Shown in pieces: positions 36,358-44,585 of a stretch of 60,652 nucleotides of DNA. The stretch's first letter is position 1. Each line of letters begins with the position of its first letter. The notes under the pieces were generated by a model. That model was not told the origin of the DNA, ran no database searches, and worked only from the letters and a program-made list of their open reading frames with translations. The position numbers were made by a program, and so were the translations under genes. Source of the stretch: Bacillota bacterium (GTDB taxonomy: Bacteria; Bacillota; Dehalobacteriia; UBA4068); contig JAUNBC010000003.1 in assembly GCA_030527285.1 (NCBI GenBank), positions 48,118-108,769 on the forward strand. Direction: 5' to 3'.

Positions 36358-36386
36358 TTTCCGTTGAGCAGTATATTTGTTATAAT
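36358..36386 (+). promoter_or_regulatory. Extended -10 promoter upstream of the TIGR04076 gene
   Basis: TGTTATAAT (TATAAT at 36381-36386), with a weak TTTCCG -35 17 nt upstream. It leads to the gene at 36447. Confidence 0.6.
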
Positions 36387-36446
36387 AGCATATATGTCAG
36401 GATAATGAAATAAGCGCAAGATGAAAATTCCAAGGAGGTCGTGGCG

Positions 36447-36761
36447 ATGAAAAGAGTTCGCGTTACGGTGCTGAAAACAGAGCTGTATAAAGATCTGGCT
36501 GATGAATACGGAGCCAGGGATTTGAAGCTTTGCCCCTTCTTTAAGGTAGGGGAGGTCTATGAATGCAAGGAGAACAAGCGGCCGGAAGGCTTTGGCTGCG
36601 AGGACGCATGGGCCTGCATCAGCCGCAATGTTTTTGCCCTGTCCTCGGGCGGTACCGATATCTATGACGGCCGCTGGCTCAAGGAAGGCAGCAACACCTG
36701 CATCAACTGCTGCAATGACGGTATGCGGCCGGTGATCTTCAAGCTGGAAGTGATCGACTGA
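36447..36761 (+). CDS. TIGR04076 family protein
   Basis: A 104-residue cytoplasmic protein of the TIGR04076 family, whose function is not known. The pattern KRVRVTVLKTELYKDLADEY, then CPFFKVGEVYEC, a Cys-Trp-Ala-Cys-like EDAWACI and a C-terminal TCINCCNDGMRPVIFKLE is typical. The cysteines suggest metal binding. ATG 36447 is preferred over GTG 36441 because AAGGAGG (36432-36438) then has an 8-nt spacing. It is followed after 48 nt by the DapB-like gene, probably in the same transcript. Confidence 0.85.
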   Translation: MKRVRVTVLKTELYKDLADEYGARDLKLCPFFKVGEVYECKENKRPEGFGCEDAWACISRNVFALSSGGTDIYDGRWLKEGSNTCINCCNDGMRPVIFKLEVID

Positions 36762-36809
36762 GTTAAGAGCGGTTTGCTATGAGGCTGAACAAAATTCGGA
36801 GGTGTGATG

Positions 36810-37601
36810 ATGATCAAGGTATTTGTTACCGGCGCGTCCGGTAATGTCGGCGCGACGATTGTGCGTTTTATACAGGATAAGCCCGAGTTTACGCTGGCCG
36901 GCGGCTATTGTCTGGAGGCGGGGCAGGATCTGGGTCTGCTGGCCGGCATCGGCGAGCTGGGCATCATGTCCGCGCCCGAGCTGGATGCGGGGCTTGAGGC
37001 CGCCGCTCCCGACGTGGTGATCGACTTCTCCGTTACCCCGGTGCTCAAGCAGCATCTGGAAATCTATCTCAGACATGGGCTGAATGTGGTCGTGGGCACC
37101 ACCGGCCTCACCGACGACGAGCTGGCTCCCTTCGCGGCGCAGGTCAAGGCCAAGGGTCTGCGTTGGGCGGCTATTTCCAACTATGGCCTGGGCATAAGCT
37201 TAGTCAGCGAATTCATCAAAAGCGTCCGCAAATACTATCCCTATGTGAGCATTATCGACCAGCATACCCACAATATGGCCAATGCTCCCAGCGGTACTGC
37301 CGCCAGCTTGGCGCAGGCGGCCTCCGGCCCGATGGGCGAGGTCAAAGCGGCCGAGGTCTATCCGGGGGTATTGGGCGCGACTATTGCCGGCGTGCCGGTG
37401 TTCGCCCAGCGTTTGCCCTTTCCCGGCCCCTATTCCGGTCATGTGGTCACCCTGGCGCGCGCTGATGAGATCATCAAGGTGGAAGTGATGGATTTCACCA
37501 GCGATATTTACATGGACGGCGTATTCCTCACCGCCGCTAAATTGGCGCAGCTGCCCGCCGGTTCATTTGTCGCCAGCCTTGCCGAAGTGATGGAGGCCTG
37601 A
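36810..37601 (+). CDS. DapB-like dihydrodipicolinate reductase homologue with altered active site
   Basis: A 263-residue protein with the DapB two-domain plan: Rossmann fold (VTGASGNVGATIVRFI, then VVIDFSVTPVL and VVVGTTGLTDDEL) and a C-terminal domain containing NAPSGTAASLAQA. In canonical DapB the catalytic segment is HHxxKxDxPSGTA. Here it reads HTHNMANAPSGTA, so the second His is Thr and the catalytic Lys is Met156. It may reduce another substrate or have lost the lysine-pathway reaction. Other lysine-pathway genes are absent nearby. ATG 36810 is 7 nt after GGAGG, and alternative starts are 36807 and GTG 36804. It is clustered with a TIGR04076 gene and a small membrane protein. Confidence 0.8.
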   Translation: MIKVFVTGASGNVGATIVRFIQDKPEFTLAGGYCLEAGQDLGLLAGIGELGIMSAPELDAGLEAAAPDVVIDFSVTPVLKQHLEIYLRHGLNVVVGTTGLTDDELAPFAAQVKAKGLRWAAISNYGLGISLVSEFIKSVRKYYPYVSIIDQHTHNMANAPSGTAASLAQAASGPMGEVKAAEVYPGVLGATIAGVPVFAQRLPFPGPYSGHVVTLARADEIIKVEVMDFTSDIYMDGVFLTAAKLAQLPAGSFVASLAEVMEA

Positions 37602-37624
37602 AGCGGATTTAGCCGTACAATATA

Positions 37625-38065
37625 ATGAGAGCAATAAACGGGCGCAGGCCATACCGGTTGATTGCCGTCAAAATCGCCGCCTTCCTTCCTTTAACGGTAT
37701 TCGGCATATTAACGGCGCTATTTTTGGCAGCGGCAATTCAATTAGATTTTTACACGATGCTTAAAAGAGCAGGATTGCTGTGCCTGCTTCTTTTATCAGC
37801 GACGATCATATCTATGGCTATCGCCTGTCTTGGGTATAACGGTTGCCGATCGATAAGGAATAAGGCCATTTTTGAACAGGTGCCCTTGACGGTAAGCGCT
37901 ATTTTGGCTGTTGTTATTGAATTTCTGTTTTGCGGTATTGTTTTTTTACCGTTTCGCTGGCTGCTGTTCTTATCTATCGCTATTCCAATTATATGCCTGC
38001 GTGTCCAAGCAATATGGCTAAATAGAACGTTTTATTCGACTGGTCTGCGGATATACCGCCTATAA
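37625..38065 (+). CDS. Small integral membrane protein, unknown function
   Basis: A 146-residue protein with four likely membrane helices (about 15-38, 45-70, 88-112 and 112-130), a basic N-terminus RAINGRRPYRLIAVK and a short basic C-terminal tail. No known motif is recognised. Base composition is more AT-rich than in the preceding gene. The ribosome site is poor. It starts 23 nt after the DapB-like gene and may be co-transcribed with it. It could alternatively be a recently acquired or decaying gene. Confidence 0.5.
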   Translation: MRAINGRRPYRLIAVKIAAFLPLTVFGILTALFLAAAIQLDFYTMLKRAGLLCLLLLSATIISMAIACLGYNGCRSIRNKAIFEQVPLTVSAILAVVIEFLFCGIVFLPFRWLLFLSIAIPIICLRVQAIWLNRTFYSTGLRIYRL

Positions 38066-38075
38066 TACTTTATCC

Positions 38076-38104
38076 TTGACTTTTCAAGGGTCATATACTA
38101 TAAT
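38076..38104 (+). promoter_or_regulatory. Strong promoter of the ACT-domain gene
   Basis: TTGACT (38076-38081), 17-nt spacer and perfect TATAAT (38099-38104). The leader contains a 7-bp hairpin CCATTCC / GGAATGG around 38136-38163, which would cover the upstream ATG at 38160. Confidence 0.8.
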
Positions 38105-38195
38105 TTAGCCAATAACCGCCGGGTTGCGTCTTTCCCCATTCCGTTAGGCCATAGCAGGAATGGAGGACAAGGCGTTTTTTTGTAGAGGTGCTGCG

Positions 38196-38564
38196 ATGTA
38201 TCAAATAGAGAAGATAAGCCATGATTTTTCCGTATGCAAGGTAACGGACTTTTCACAGGTCGATTTCCAAAGCGATTATTGCTTTATCGGCAAGACGGAC
38301 GAGGAAAACTCTTTGGTGTGCATCACGCAAAACGTCCCTGACAACGTTATCGAAAGAGACGACGGATGGAAAGCGTTTCGGCTACAAGGGGTTTTGGATT
38401 TTTCTTTGGTCGGGATACTTGCCAAACTATCGACCATATTAGCGGAAAACCATATAGGAATATTTGCTATATCAACGTTTAATACGGATTATATATTGAC
38501 AAAACGCGAAAATTATCTGAAAGCATCAGCGGCGCTTGTAAATGCCGGGTATGAGGTGATCTGA
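38196..38564 (+). CDS. ACT-domain protein (ACT_7 / CASTOR-like)
   Basis: A 122-residue protein with two small alpha/beta ACT-like halves. The second half has the typical LVGILAKLSTILAENHIGIFAISTFNTDYILTK-type arrangement, here quoted in part: GILAKLSTILAENHIGIFAI and STFNTDYILTK. Such proteins bind amino acids and act as sensors. No enzymatic domain is attached. ATG 38196 with GAGGTG upstream is preferred over ATG 38160, which lies in a leader hairpin. It has its own strong promoter (38076-38104). A terminator at 38628 separates it from the MATE gene. Confidence 0.8.
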   Translation: MYQIEKISHDFSVCKVTDFSQVDFQSDYCFIGKTDEENSLVCITQNVPDNVIERDDGWKAFRLQGVLDFSLVGILAKLSTILAENHIGIFAISTFNTDYILTKRENYLKASAALVNAGYEVI

Positions 38565-38627
38565 TCGCCCAAAGCATAAGATAAATAATACGAAATCAGC
38601 CCGCCGGGGTTCATTTTATTGTGTAGT

Positions 38628-38661
38628 AGGCCTGTGTTACGCAAACACAGGCCTCTTTTTA
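38628..38661 (+). terminator. Terminator/possible attenuator before the MATE gene
   Basis: Stem AGGCCTGTGTT / AACACAGGCCT, 5-nt loop, followed by CTTTTTATTATT. The ribosome site AAGGAGG of the MATE gene starts only 6 nt after the hairpin region, so it could also attenuate that gene. Confidence 0.85.
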
Positions 38662-38682
38662 TTATTAAGGAGGTTTTTCGCC

Positions 38683-39981
38683 GTGTATGAGGGCAAAACG
38701 CACTCGTTATTCGTGAAGTACGCGATCCCGCAAATGATAGGATTGCTGTTCAACTCAATTTATCTGATCGTAGACGGTATTTTTATCGGCAATCGTTTGG
38801 GGCGGGACGCCATGGCTGCCGCCGCTGTGTCCGTACCGTTTATTGAAATACTGATAGCGCTGTCTATGGCTGTTGCGTCCGGCGCGGGCGTTATCATATC
38901 CAGCCAAATCGGGCGCAAGGAAAATGACAAGGCGGTACAAACCTTTAATACCGCCATCCTTTGTTCAGCCGGTATCGGTATTGTCGTAGTGGCGCTGGGC
39001 AACGTCTTTATTCACCCGCTTGCGGAGCTTCTTGGCTCCACGCCGCGAATCCACGATGAAGCGATAGAGTACCTCTGGTACATCGTCACCTTTTCGCCGT
39101 TTCTGCTGTTTAGCTTTTTGCTGGGCGGACTTGTCAGAAACGACGGACGCCCGAAGCTGGCGATGTTCGCACTCGCTTTTGGCTCTGTTTCCAATATGCT
39201 ATTGGACTATGTGTTCATGTATCCGCTGAATATGGGTATTGCCGGCGCGGCGTTGGCTACGGCGTTAGGGCCGATCTTCAGCGTGCTTATTTTGCTGCCG
39301 CATTTTCTGATGAAAAAGGGGCAGCTGCATTTTGCCAAATGGAAGATACGCTTTTGCAATATCCGGCGTATTTTCACCCTGGGCTTCCCCTCGTTTATTA
39401 TGGAGTTTAGCATCGGCATCGTTACTTTTGTCTATAACTTTGCCATTATCAGGCATGGCTATGGGGAAATCGGGCTTGCCTCTTACCTTGTGATCGGATA
39501 TTTGATGCTCATTATCCTCACCATTTTTTTGGGTATGGCCGAGGGCTTGCAGCCTGTATTCAGCTATTTTACGGGTACGGGAGAAACGGACAGGAACAGA
39601 GATATGCGGCGCTTTGCGGCAAAGGTTTTTTTAGGCGTCGGTATTCTATGCTACCTGCTGATCGTTCTGTTCTCCCGCAATTTCTTCACCATCTTCAATC
39701 CGGGAGATCTGGAGTTGATTGACTTTATGCAGAGCAAGAGCCTGTACTATTTCTGCGGCTTTTTCCTCGCCGGGTACAACGTCCTGATGATTTCCTATTG
39801 GCAATCGACGCAGCGCACCCGAAAGGCGCTTGTCGTTTCCCTGTCGCGCAGCATCATCTGGCCGCCCGTTTTGATTTTGCTTTTGCCGCTTCTATTTGGC
39901 GGCGAAGCCATTTGGCTTTGCCATTCATTGAGCGAGTGTTTGACCGCCTGTATCGTTTTTGTGCTTCTTCGTATAGCGTGA
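38683..39981 (+). CDS. MATE-family multidrug/toxin exporter
   Basis: Membrane antiporter of 432 residues with 12 predicted helices. The first half starts YAIPQMIGLLFNSIYLIVDGIFIGN and includes AAAVSVPFIEILIALSMAVA, typical of MATE proteins of the NorM/MepA-DinF kind. It probably exports cationic drugs or metabolites with Na+ or H+ exchange. The start is GTG 38683 (reading V-Y-E-G), with AAGGAGG 9 nt upstream. The gene is convergent with the M20 peptidase gene, and I see no clear terminator in the 63-nt gap. The immediately preceding hairpin may regulate it. Confidence 0.9.
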   Translation: MYEGKTHSLFVKYAIPQMIGLLFNSIYLIVDGIFIGNRLGRDAMAAAAVSVPFIEILIALSMAVASGAGVIISSQIGRKENDKAVQTFNTAILCSAGIGIVVVALGNVFIHPLAELLGSTPRIHDEAIEYLWYIVTFSPFLLFSFLLGGLVRNDGRPKLAMFALAFGSVSNMLLDYVFMYPLNMGIAGAALATALGPIFSVLILLPHFLMKKGQLHFAKWKIRFCNIRRIFTLGFPSFIMEFSIGIVTFVYNFAIIRHGYGEIGLASYLVIGYLMLIILTIFLGMAEGLQPVFSYFTGTGETDRNRDMRRFAAKVFLGVGILCYLLIVLFSRNFFTIFNPGDLELIDFMQSKSLYYFCGFFLAGYNVLMISYWQSTQRTRKALVVSLSRSIIWPPVLILLLPLLFGGEAIWLCHSLSECLTACIVFVLLRIA

Positions 39982-40044
39982 TACACGGGAGCAGCCCCAT
40001 TCATTCTCGTCCGCCTGTATTGACCCCAAAAAGCCGATGGCAGC

Positions 40045-41448
40045 TTATTTTACCAGCTCGTATATGGCTCGCGCATAGATCTTGCAGAGGCGTTGCAGGT
40101 CGGCGCTGCTGATATACTCATCAGCATGATGCGCTAAAAAGGGCGCGTCGATAAAAGACGGGCCGAAAGCCAGCGTGTTATGCAGCTCCTTGGCATATGT
40201 GCCGCTGCCGACGATTAGCGGAGCCGTGTCGCCGCCGCATATATCACGGTAGGCGCGCAGCAGGGTAGCGGCCAGCGGATCGTCCGCCGCACGATACAAC
40301 GGCTCTATCGCCATCAGATATTCGATATCCCAGCCTTCGGCGCGCGCCAGCTCGTCTAATTGCCGCTGGTAACGAGCGCAATCATGGCTGACCGGAAAAC
40401 GGATGTCGCAGGTCAGAGCGAAGGAGCGTTCGCCGGCGTTGAGCAGCGATGGAACATGGGTGAGGCTGGAAAGCTCATCCGCGCCGCTGAAAGCGGCGCA
40501 GGCCGCGTGGCCATTGCCGCCGAGCAAACAATATAGCCGGTCTAAGCTATGCTTTAAAGCGCGGGGCTGATAATCCAGCGCAAACAGAGCCTCCAATAGC
40601 AGTAAAATGGCGTTTTTGCCCTGCTGCGGCATGGAGGCATGCGCAGCCACGCCTGTCGCGCGTATGGTCAGCCGCTGTTCCTGGCGCGATAGCGTTACGC
40701 CGGCGGGCAGGCTCAGCGTCGGCAGCGGCTGCACGCTTTCGATAAACGTCGCCTCAGCCTGCGCCGGCACGGAGTTGCTGGCATTGCCGGCGGTCAGCGC
40801 CGTCAGGCGCGGCGCGGCGGACAGCTGCTCTTCCTCCGGCAGCAGCGCGCTCAAGCGGTATATCAGATTGCCCTTTTCGCCGATAACCAGCGGAAAGAAG
40901 CCGTCCGGAGTAAAGCCGCATACCGGCTGCGGATAATGCTTGACATAGTGGCGGACGCAGGCGAAATCGCTTTCCTCATCGCAGCCGAAAATAAAGCGCA
41001 GCGTTTTGTTCGGCCGCATCCCGCATTCGCGCAGGGCGATACCGGCGAACAAGGAGGCGATCAGCGGCCCTTTATCGTCGATAGCGCCGCGTCCATAGAT
41101 GCGTCCCTGCTCGATCACCGGCTGATAGGGGTGATGGCGCCATTCCTCGGGCGTGGCAGGCACAACGTCGACATGGCTCAACACCGCGACATAGTCGTCG
41201 CTGCTGCCGCTGATATCGGCAAAGCCGGCATATCCGTCAACGTTGGTCGTGGCGAGGCCTGATTGCTCGCATAAGCGGAGACAATAATCAAGCGCCTCGC
41301 CGATAGGCCGGCCAAAGGGTTGACGCGGACGCGGCTCCTCGCGTACCGACGGAAAGGCGATCAGCTCGCATAGATGCTGCGTCATGTGCGGCATAAGCTC
41401 GTCGATCAGCCGGTCTACGCGCGCCAGCTCAATGTTGTTTGTATTCAT
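40045..41448 (-). CDS. M20 family metallopeptidase, Sapep/PepV-like dipeptidase or deacylase
   Basis: Zinc-dependent hydrolase of 467 residues. The metal and catalytic signatures are in family order: SHVDVVPATPEEW (His and Asp), GRGAIDDKGP (bridging Asp), CDEESDF (general base Glu and ligand) and, near the C-terminus, HHADEYIS (His). A lid domain sits in between (about 190-330). Length and the DDKGP motif match PepV/Sapep dipeptidases. It is the last gene of a minus-strand cluster with a TRAP transporter and an OSBS/N-acylamino-acid-racemase-like enzyme, so it may release amino acids from an imported N-acyl or dipeptide substrate (inference). ATG 41448 with AAGGA is used. The open frame extends to 41529 without a ribosome site. 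Confidence 0.88.
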   Translation of the reverse strand: MNTNNIELARVDRLIDELMPHMTQHLCELIAFPSVREEPRPRQPFGRPIGEALDYCLRLCEQSGLATTNVDGYAGFADISGSSDDYVAVLSHVDVVPATPEEWRHHPYQPVIEQGRIYGRGAIDDKGPLIASLFAGIALRECGMRPNKTLRFIFGCDEESDFACVRHYVKHYPQPVCGFTPDGFFPLVIGEKGNLIYRLSALLPEEEQLSAAPRLTALTAGNASNSVPAQAEATFIESVQPLPTLSLPAGVTLSRQEQRLTIRATGVAAHASMPQQGKNAILLLLEALFALDYQPRALKHSLDRLYCLLGGNGHAACAAFSGADELSSLTHVPSLLNAGERSFALTCDIRFPVSHDCARYQRQLDELARAEGWDIEYLMAIEPLYRAADDPLAATLLRAYRDICGGDTAPLIVGSGTYAKELHNTLAFGPSFIDAPFLAHHADEYISSADLQRLCKIYARAIYELVK

Positions 41449-41539
41449 GGGTTTCCTTGTTATACGAATGATAAAGCGGCGGCCGGAGCGGGCTGTATGC
41501 CCGGGCTTGGATCTGCCTGAGCGCCGCAAAGAGAAGAGC

Positions 41540-42805
41540 TTACATGAACATCAGGGTCAGCCACGGCCAGTAGGTGATAAGCATCAACGCGCCGACCATC
41601 GCCGCAACAAAGCAGACCGTCGGCTTGATCATCGAGTCCAGCGTGACGTTACCGATCGTGGCGGCCACAAACAGACTGGGGCCAAAGGGCGGAGTAGCCA
41701 TGCCGATAGCCAGATTGGCGACGATCATCACGCCGAAGGTGATCGGCGACATGCCCATGCTTGTAGCCAGCGGCAGCAGTATCGGCGTGAGGATGATCAG
41801 CGCCGGCAGCGAATCCATCAGGCAGCCGATAAACAGCAGCATCAGGTTGATCAACAGGAACAGCAGTATGTAATTATCGGTGATGCCGAGCAAGAAGCCG
41901 GCGACCTGCTGCGGTATCTGATTGACGCTGAGGAAATAGGCGAAGGCCATCGACAACGCGATCAAATAGCAGACCGCGCCATTTACCGATACCGAGTTGG
42001 CCAGACAATCATAGACCTTCTTCCACGTCAGCTCTTTGTAGACGAATCTGCCGATCACGAAAGCATAAACGACGGAAACGGCGGAAGCTTCGGTAGGGGT
42101 GAAAATGCCGGAGTAAATACCGCCGAGAATGATGATCGGCGCCAGCAGCGCCCAGAAAGAATGGATGAAGGATAGCGCCACCGCTTTCAGCGTCGGTTTA
42201 ACGCCGGTGCCGGTATAATTGTAATGTTTGGCCATGATATAGCAGGCGATCATCAGAAATATGCCGAAAAGTATGCCCGGTACGATGCCGGCAATGAATA
42301 TTTTGCCTACCGATTGCTGCGCCATCACCGCGTACACGACCATCGGGATGCTGGGCGGTATGATCAGGCCGATGGTGCCTGCGCAGGCTGATAGCGAGCT
42401 GCTGAAGGAATTGTCATAGCCATACCTCCGCATTTCCGGGATCATAATGCTGCCGACGGCGGAAGTTGTGGCTACCGCCGAGCCGGAAATGGCGGCGAAG
42501 AACATACAGGCGGCGGTGGTGGTCATGGCCAGGCCGCCGGTGATAAAGCCGATGCAGGTATTGGCAAAGTCAATCAGCCGCCGCGCGATACCGCCGGTGG
42601 ACATCAATAAACCGGCCAGCATGAAGAAGGGTATGGCTAAAAAGGTAAAGGAATCAACTCCGGAAAAGGCTTTCTGCGACATCACGATCAGCGGATAACC
42701 GTTGACCGCCAGGGCTACGGTGGTAGCGACGCCGATGGAAATGCCGATCGGTACGCCGATGGCGATAAAGACCACGAGTAATACGACTAACAGTATTCCT
42801 TCCAT
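41540..42805 (-). CDS. dctM: TRAP transporter large permease (DctM)
   Basis: Large membrane subunit of a tripartite ATP-independent periplasmic-type transporter, 421 residues with about 12 helices. Signature segments are AIPFFMLAGLLMSTGGIARR, TTAACMFFAAISGSAVATTS and GTIGLIIPPSIPMVVYAVM. It forms the Na+-driven channel for a carboxylate delivered by the binding protein. It starts 2 nt after the small-permease stop. Confidence 0.95.
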   Translation of the reverse strand: MEGILLVVLLVVFIAIGVPIGISIGVATTVALAVNGYPLIVMSQKAFSGVDSFTFLAIPFFMLAGLLMSTGGIARRLIDFANTCIGFITGGLAMTTTAACMFFAAISGSAVATTSAVGSIMIPEMRRYGYDNSFSSSLSACAGTIGLIIPPSIPMVVYAVMAQQSVGKIFIAGIVPGILFGIFLMIACYIMAKHYNYTGTGVKPTLKAVALSFIHSFWALLAPIIILGGIYSGIFTPTEASAVSVVYAFVIGRFVYKELTWKKVYDCLANSVSVNGAVCYLIALSMAFAYFLSVNQIPQQVAGFLLGITDNYILLFLLINLMLLFIGCLMDSLPALIILTPILLPLATSMGMSPITFGVMIVANLAIGMATPPFGPSLFVAATIGNVTLDSMIKPTVCFVAAMVGALMLITYWPWLTLMFM

Positions 42806-42807
42806 AA

Positions 42808-43308
42808 TTATTCCAACGCCTCCTTTGCCGGCGTTTTGCCCATAGTTTTGATTATCTCAATTATTTGGCCTATCAGCCGCAGGGACATTATACCGACTCC
42901 CACAGGTATCGCCAGATAAGAAATATACATAGGTAATTGCATCGCGGTGGATACGTTATTTATATTATAGGCTTTAATCACTAATTGGCTGCTGATGGCA
43001 GCTAAGAAAATACAGAAACCGCACCAGATTACTGCGGTCAGTATTTCAAAAAAGACACGGTATTTGCCGCCGAAAATATTGAAGATGAATTCAACGCGAA
43101 TATGCCCTTTTTTTCTGGTAGTCATACTCGCGCCCAGCCATACCAGCCACACGAATATATAACGGGATAATTCCTCGCACCAGGGCAAAGCGTAATTGAA
43201 TAAATTGCGCATCACCACCTGTAAAAAGACGATGCACACGGTAAAGGCCAGACAACCGACCAGAAAGTATTCCTCCGCTTTGTTATAGACATTAAAGAAT
43301 TCTTTCAT
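42808..43308 (-). CDS. dctQ: TRAP transporter small permease (DctQ)
   Basis: Four-helix membrane subunit of 166 residues. The conserved WCEELSRYIFVWLVWLGA segment and the RKKGHIRVEF motif are diagnostic for DctQ. It pairs with the DctM protein encoded directly downstream. Its ribosome site AGGAGG lies just after a strong intercistronic hairpin (43327-43360) that separates it from dctP. Confidence 0.93.
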   Translation of the reverse strand: MKEFFNVYNKAEEYFLVGCLAFTVCIVFLQVVMRNLFNYALPWCEELSRYIFVWLVWLGASMTTRKKGHIRVEFIFNIFGGKYRVFFEILTAVIWCGFCIFLAAISSQLVIKAYNINNVSTAMQLPMYISYLAIPVGVGIMSLRLIGQIIEIIKTMGKTPAKEALE

Positions 43309-43326
43309 CGTAAATCCTCCTGCTAA

Positions 43327-43360
43327 ACCGGTATTCGGAGCTGATGCTCCGAATACCGGT
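43327..43360 (-). other. Intercistronic hairpin between dctP and dctQ
   Basis: Perfect 15-bp stem ACCGGTATTCGGAGC / GCTCCGAATACCGGT with a 4-nt loop and no T run. The position suggests 3'-end protection of the dctP message so that binding protein exceeds permease. The second TRAP operon has a counterpart at 53821. Confidence 0.8.
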
Positions 43361-43404
43361 GCGTTTTCAGGAATTGCTATGCCTGTCTGACGGCAGGTAG
43401 ACGC

Positions 43405-44433
43405 TTATTGCTGCGCCAGTTCAAAGATATCGGCGCCGATGGTAGCCTCGAATTGCTCATATACCGGCTGTACCGCGTCAATGAACAGTTGACGGTTCTC
43501 TTCGGAGATCTCGGTCACAGTAATGCCTTCGGCCAGGATCATATCCAGATACTGCGACATGCTTTCGGTCTTGATGCGCCGTTGTTCTTCGACCAGATAG
43601 AGGCGAGCGCCTTCTTCAACTATCGCCTGATATTCGGGGCTCAGCGAGTTGAAGAATTCTTCGCCGATGGTGACAACGCCGATACCGGCGCCATGATAGG
43701 TAAGGCTGAGATATTGCTGGACTTCATAGAATTTGTAATCATAGAAGATGGAGATAGGATTCTCCTGACCATCGACAGCGCCCTGCTGCAAAGCGGTGTA
43801 AAGCTCGCCGAAAGCCATCGGCGTGGGATTGGCGCCCAGCGCCTGCATGGTCGAAACGAGCAGCGGGCTGTTCATCACTCGGATGTCTAAGCCGGCCATA
43901 TCTGCGGGAGTTTCGATCGGACGGACGCTGTTGGAGAAGCATTTATGACCAAAATTGGCGAAGCCGAGTACACGAAAACCGGATTGGGCTGCGTCGGCGG
44001 CCAATCTCTCGCCCAGGCCGCCGTCCAAAGCGGCGTACATCGAGTCGTCATCCTTGAAGATGAACGGCATATTGGTGATGCCGAAAGAAGGCTGATAGCT
44101 TTCCATAATGGCGCAATTGGGTATAGCCATTTCCACGGTGCCGAGCAGAATGCCTTGCAGGGCTTCTTCATCGCTGGCCAGCTCGGAATTGGGATATACC
44201 TGAACGTCGATGCCGCCGTTGGTCTGCTCTTCAACATATTCTTCGAACATCAGGCTGGTTACCTGCAAAGCGTCGTTTTCATTCTCCACGTGGGAGATCT
44301 TGATCACGATCGGCTCGGCAGGAGTCTCGGCGACCGATTCATCCTCCGCCGGTGCGGGCTCCTCGGCAGGAGCGCAGGCGGCCAAAGCAAAGAAGCAGCA
44401 AAAAGCTAACAACAATACCAGAAACTTTTTCAT
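43405..44433 (-). CDS. dctP: TRAP transporter substrate-binding lipoprotein (DctP)
   Basis: Extracellular binding protein of 342 residues. The lipobox LAAC places the acylated Cys at residue 20, and an acidic Pro/Glu linker follows. The DctP core has the motif VRPIETPADMAGLDIRV, whose Arg normally holds the substrate carboxylate, and GELYTALQQGAVDGQENP. The ligand is a carboxylate that cannot be named from the sequence. Start ATG 44433 has GGGGGG upstream. It is encoded upstream of dctQM with a stabilising hairpin in between, and downstream of the OSBS-like gene. Confidence 0.93.
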   Translation of the reverse strand: MKKFLVLLLAFCCFFALAACAPAEEPAPAEDESVAETPAEPIVIKISHVENENDALQVTSLMFEEYVEEQTNGGIDVQVYPNSELASDEEALQGILLGTVEMAIPNCAIMESYQPSFGITNMPFIFKDDDSMYAALDGGLGERLAADAAQSGFRVLGFANFGHKCFSNSVRPIETPADMAGLDIRVMNSPLLVSTMQALGANPTPMAFGELYTALQQGAVDGQENPISIFYDYKFYEVQQYLSLTYHGAGIGVVTIGEEFFNSLSPEYQAIVEEGARLYLVEEQRRIKTESMSQYLDMILAEGITVTEISEENRQLFIDAVQPVYEQFEATIGADIFELAQQ

Positions 44434-44451
44434 TTTATACCCCCCAGTTAA

Positions 44452-44556
44452 TTATTTGCGGATTATCATTGCTGTAATAACAGCTGTTACATGATCATCC
44501 ACCTTCTCTTGCCGACAACAATCTCTTAGCATATTCTGTTGTGTTTCGATCACCAT
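44452..44556 (-). CDS. Possible 34-residue leader ORF, low confidence
   Basis: An ATG-started frame (MVIETQQNMLRDCCRQE...) with AAAGGAAAGG directly upstream fills most of the gap between the OSBS-like gene and dctP and ends 18 nt before the dctP ATG. It could be a translated leader for dctP or a chance frame. No relatives are recognised. Confidence 0.25.
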   Translation of the reverse strand: MVIETQQNMLRDCCRQEKVDDHVTAVITAMIIRK

Positions 44557-44585
44557 CCTTTCCTTTAATAAATCCTGAGATCTGT

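Noticed and set aside
36003..36413. Plus-strand ORF (136 codons) between the hydroxylase and the TIGR04076 gene
   Set aside because: It begins antisense within the hydroxylase gene, runs through its promoter and lacks a ribosome site.
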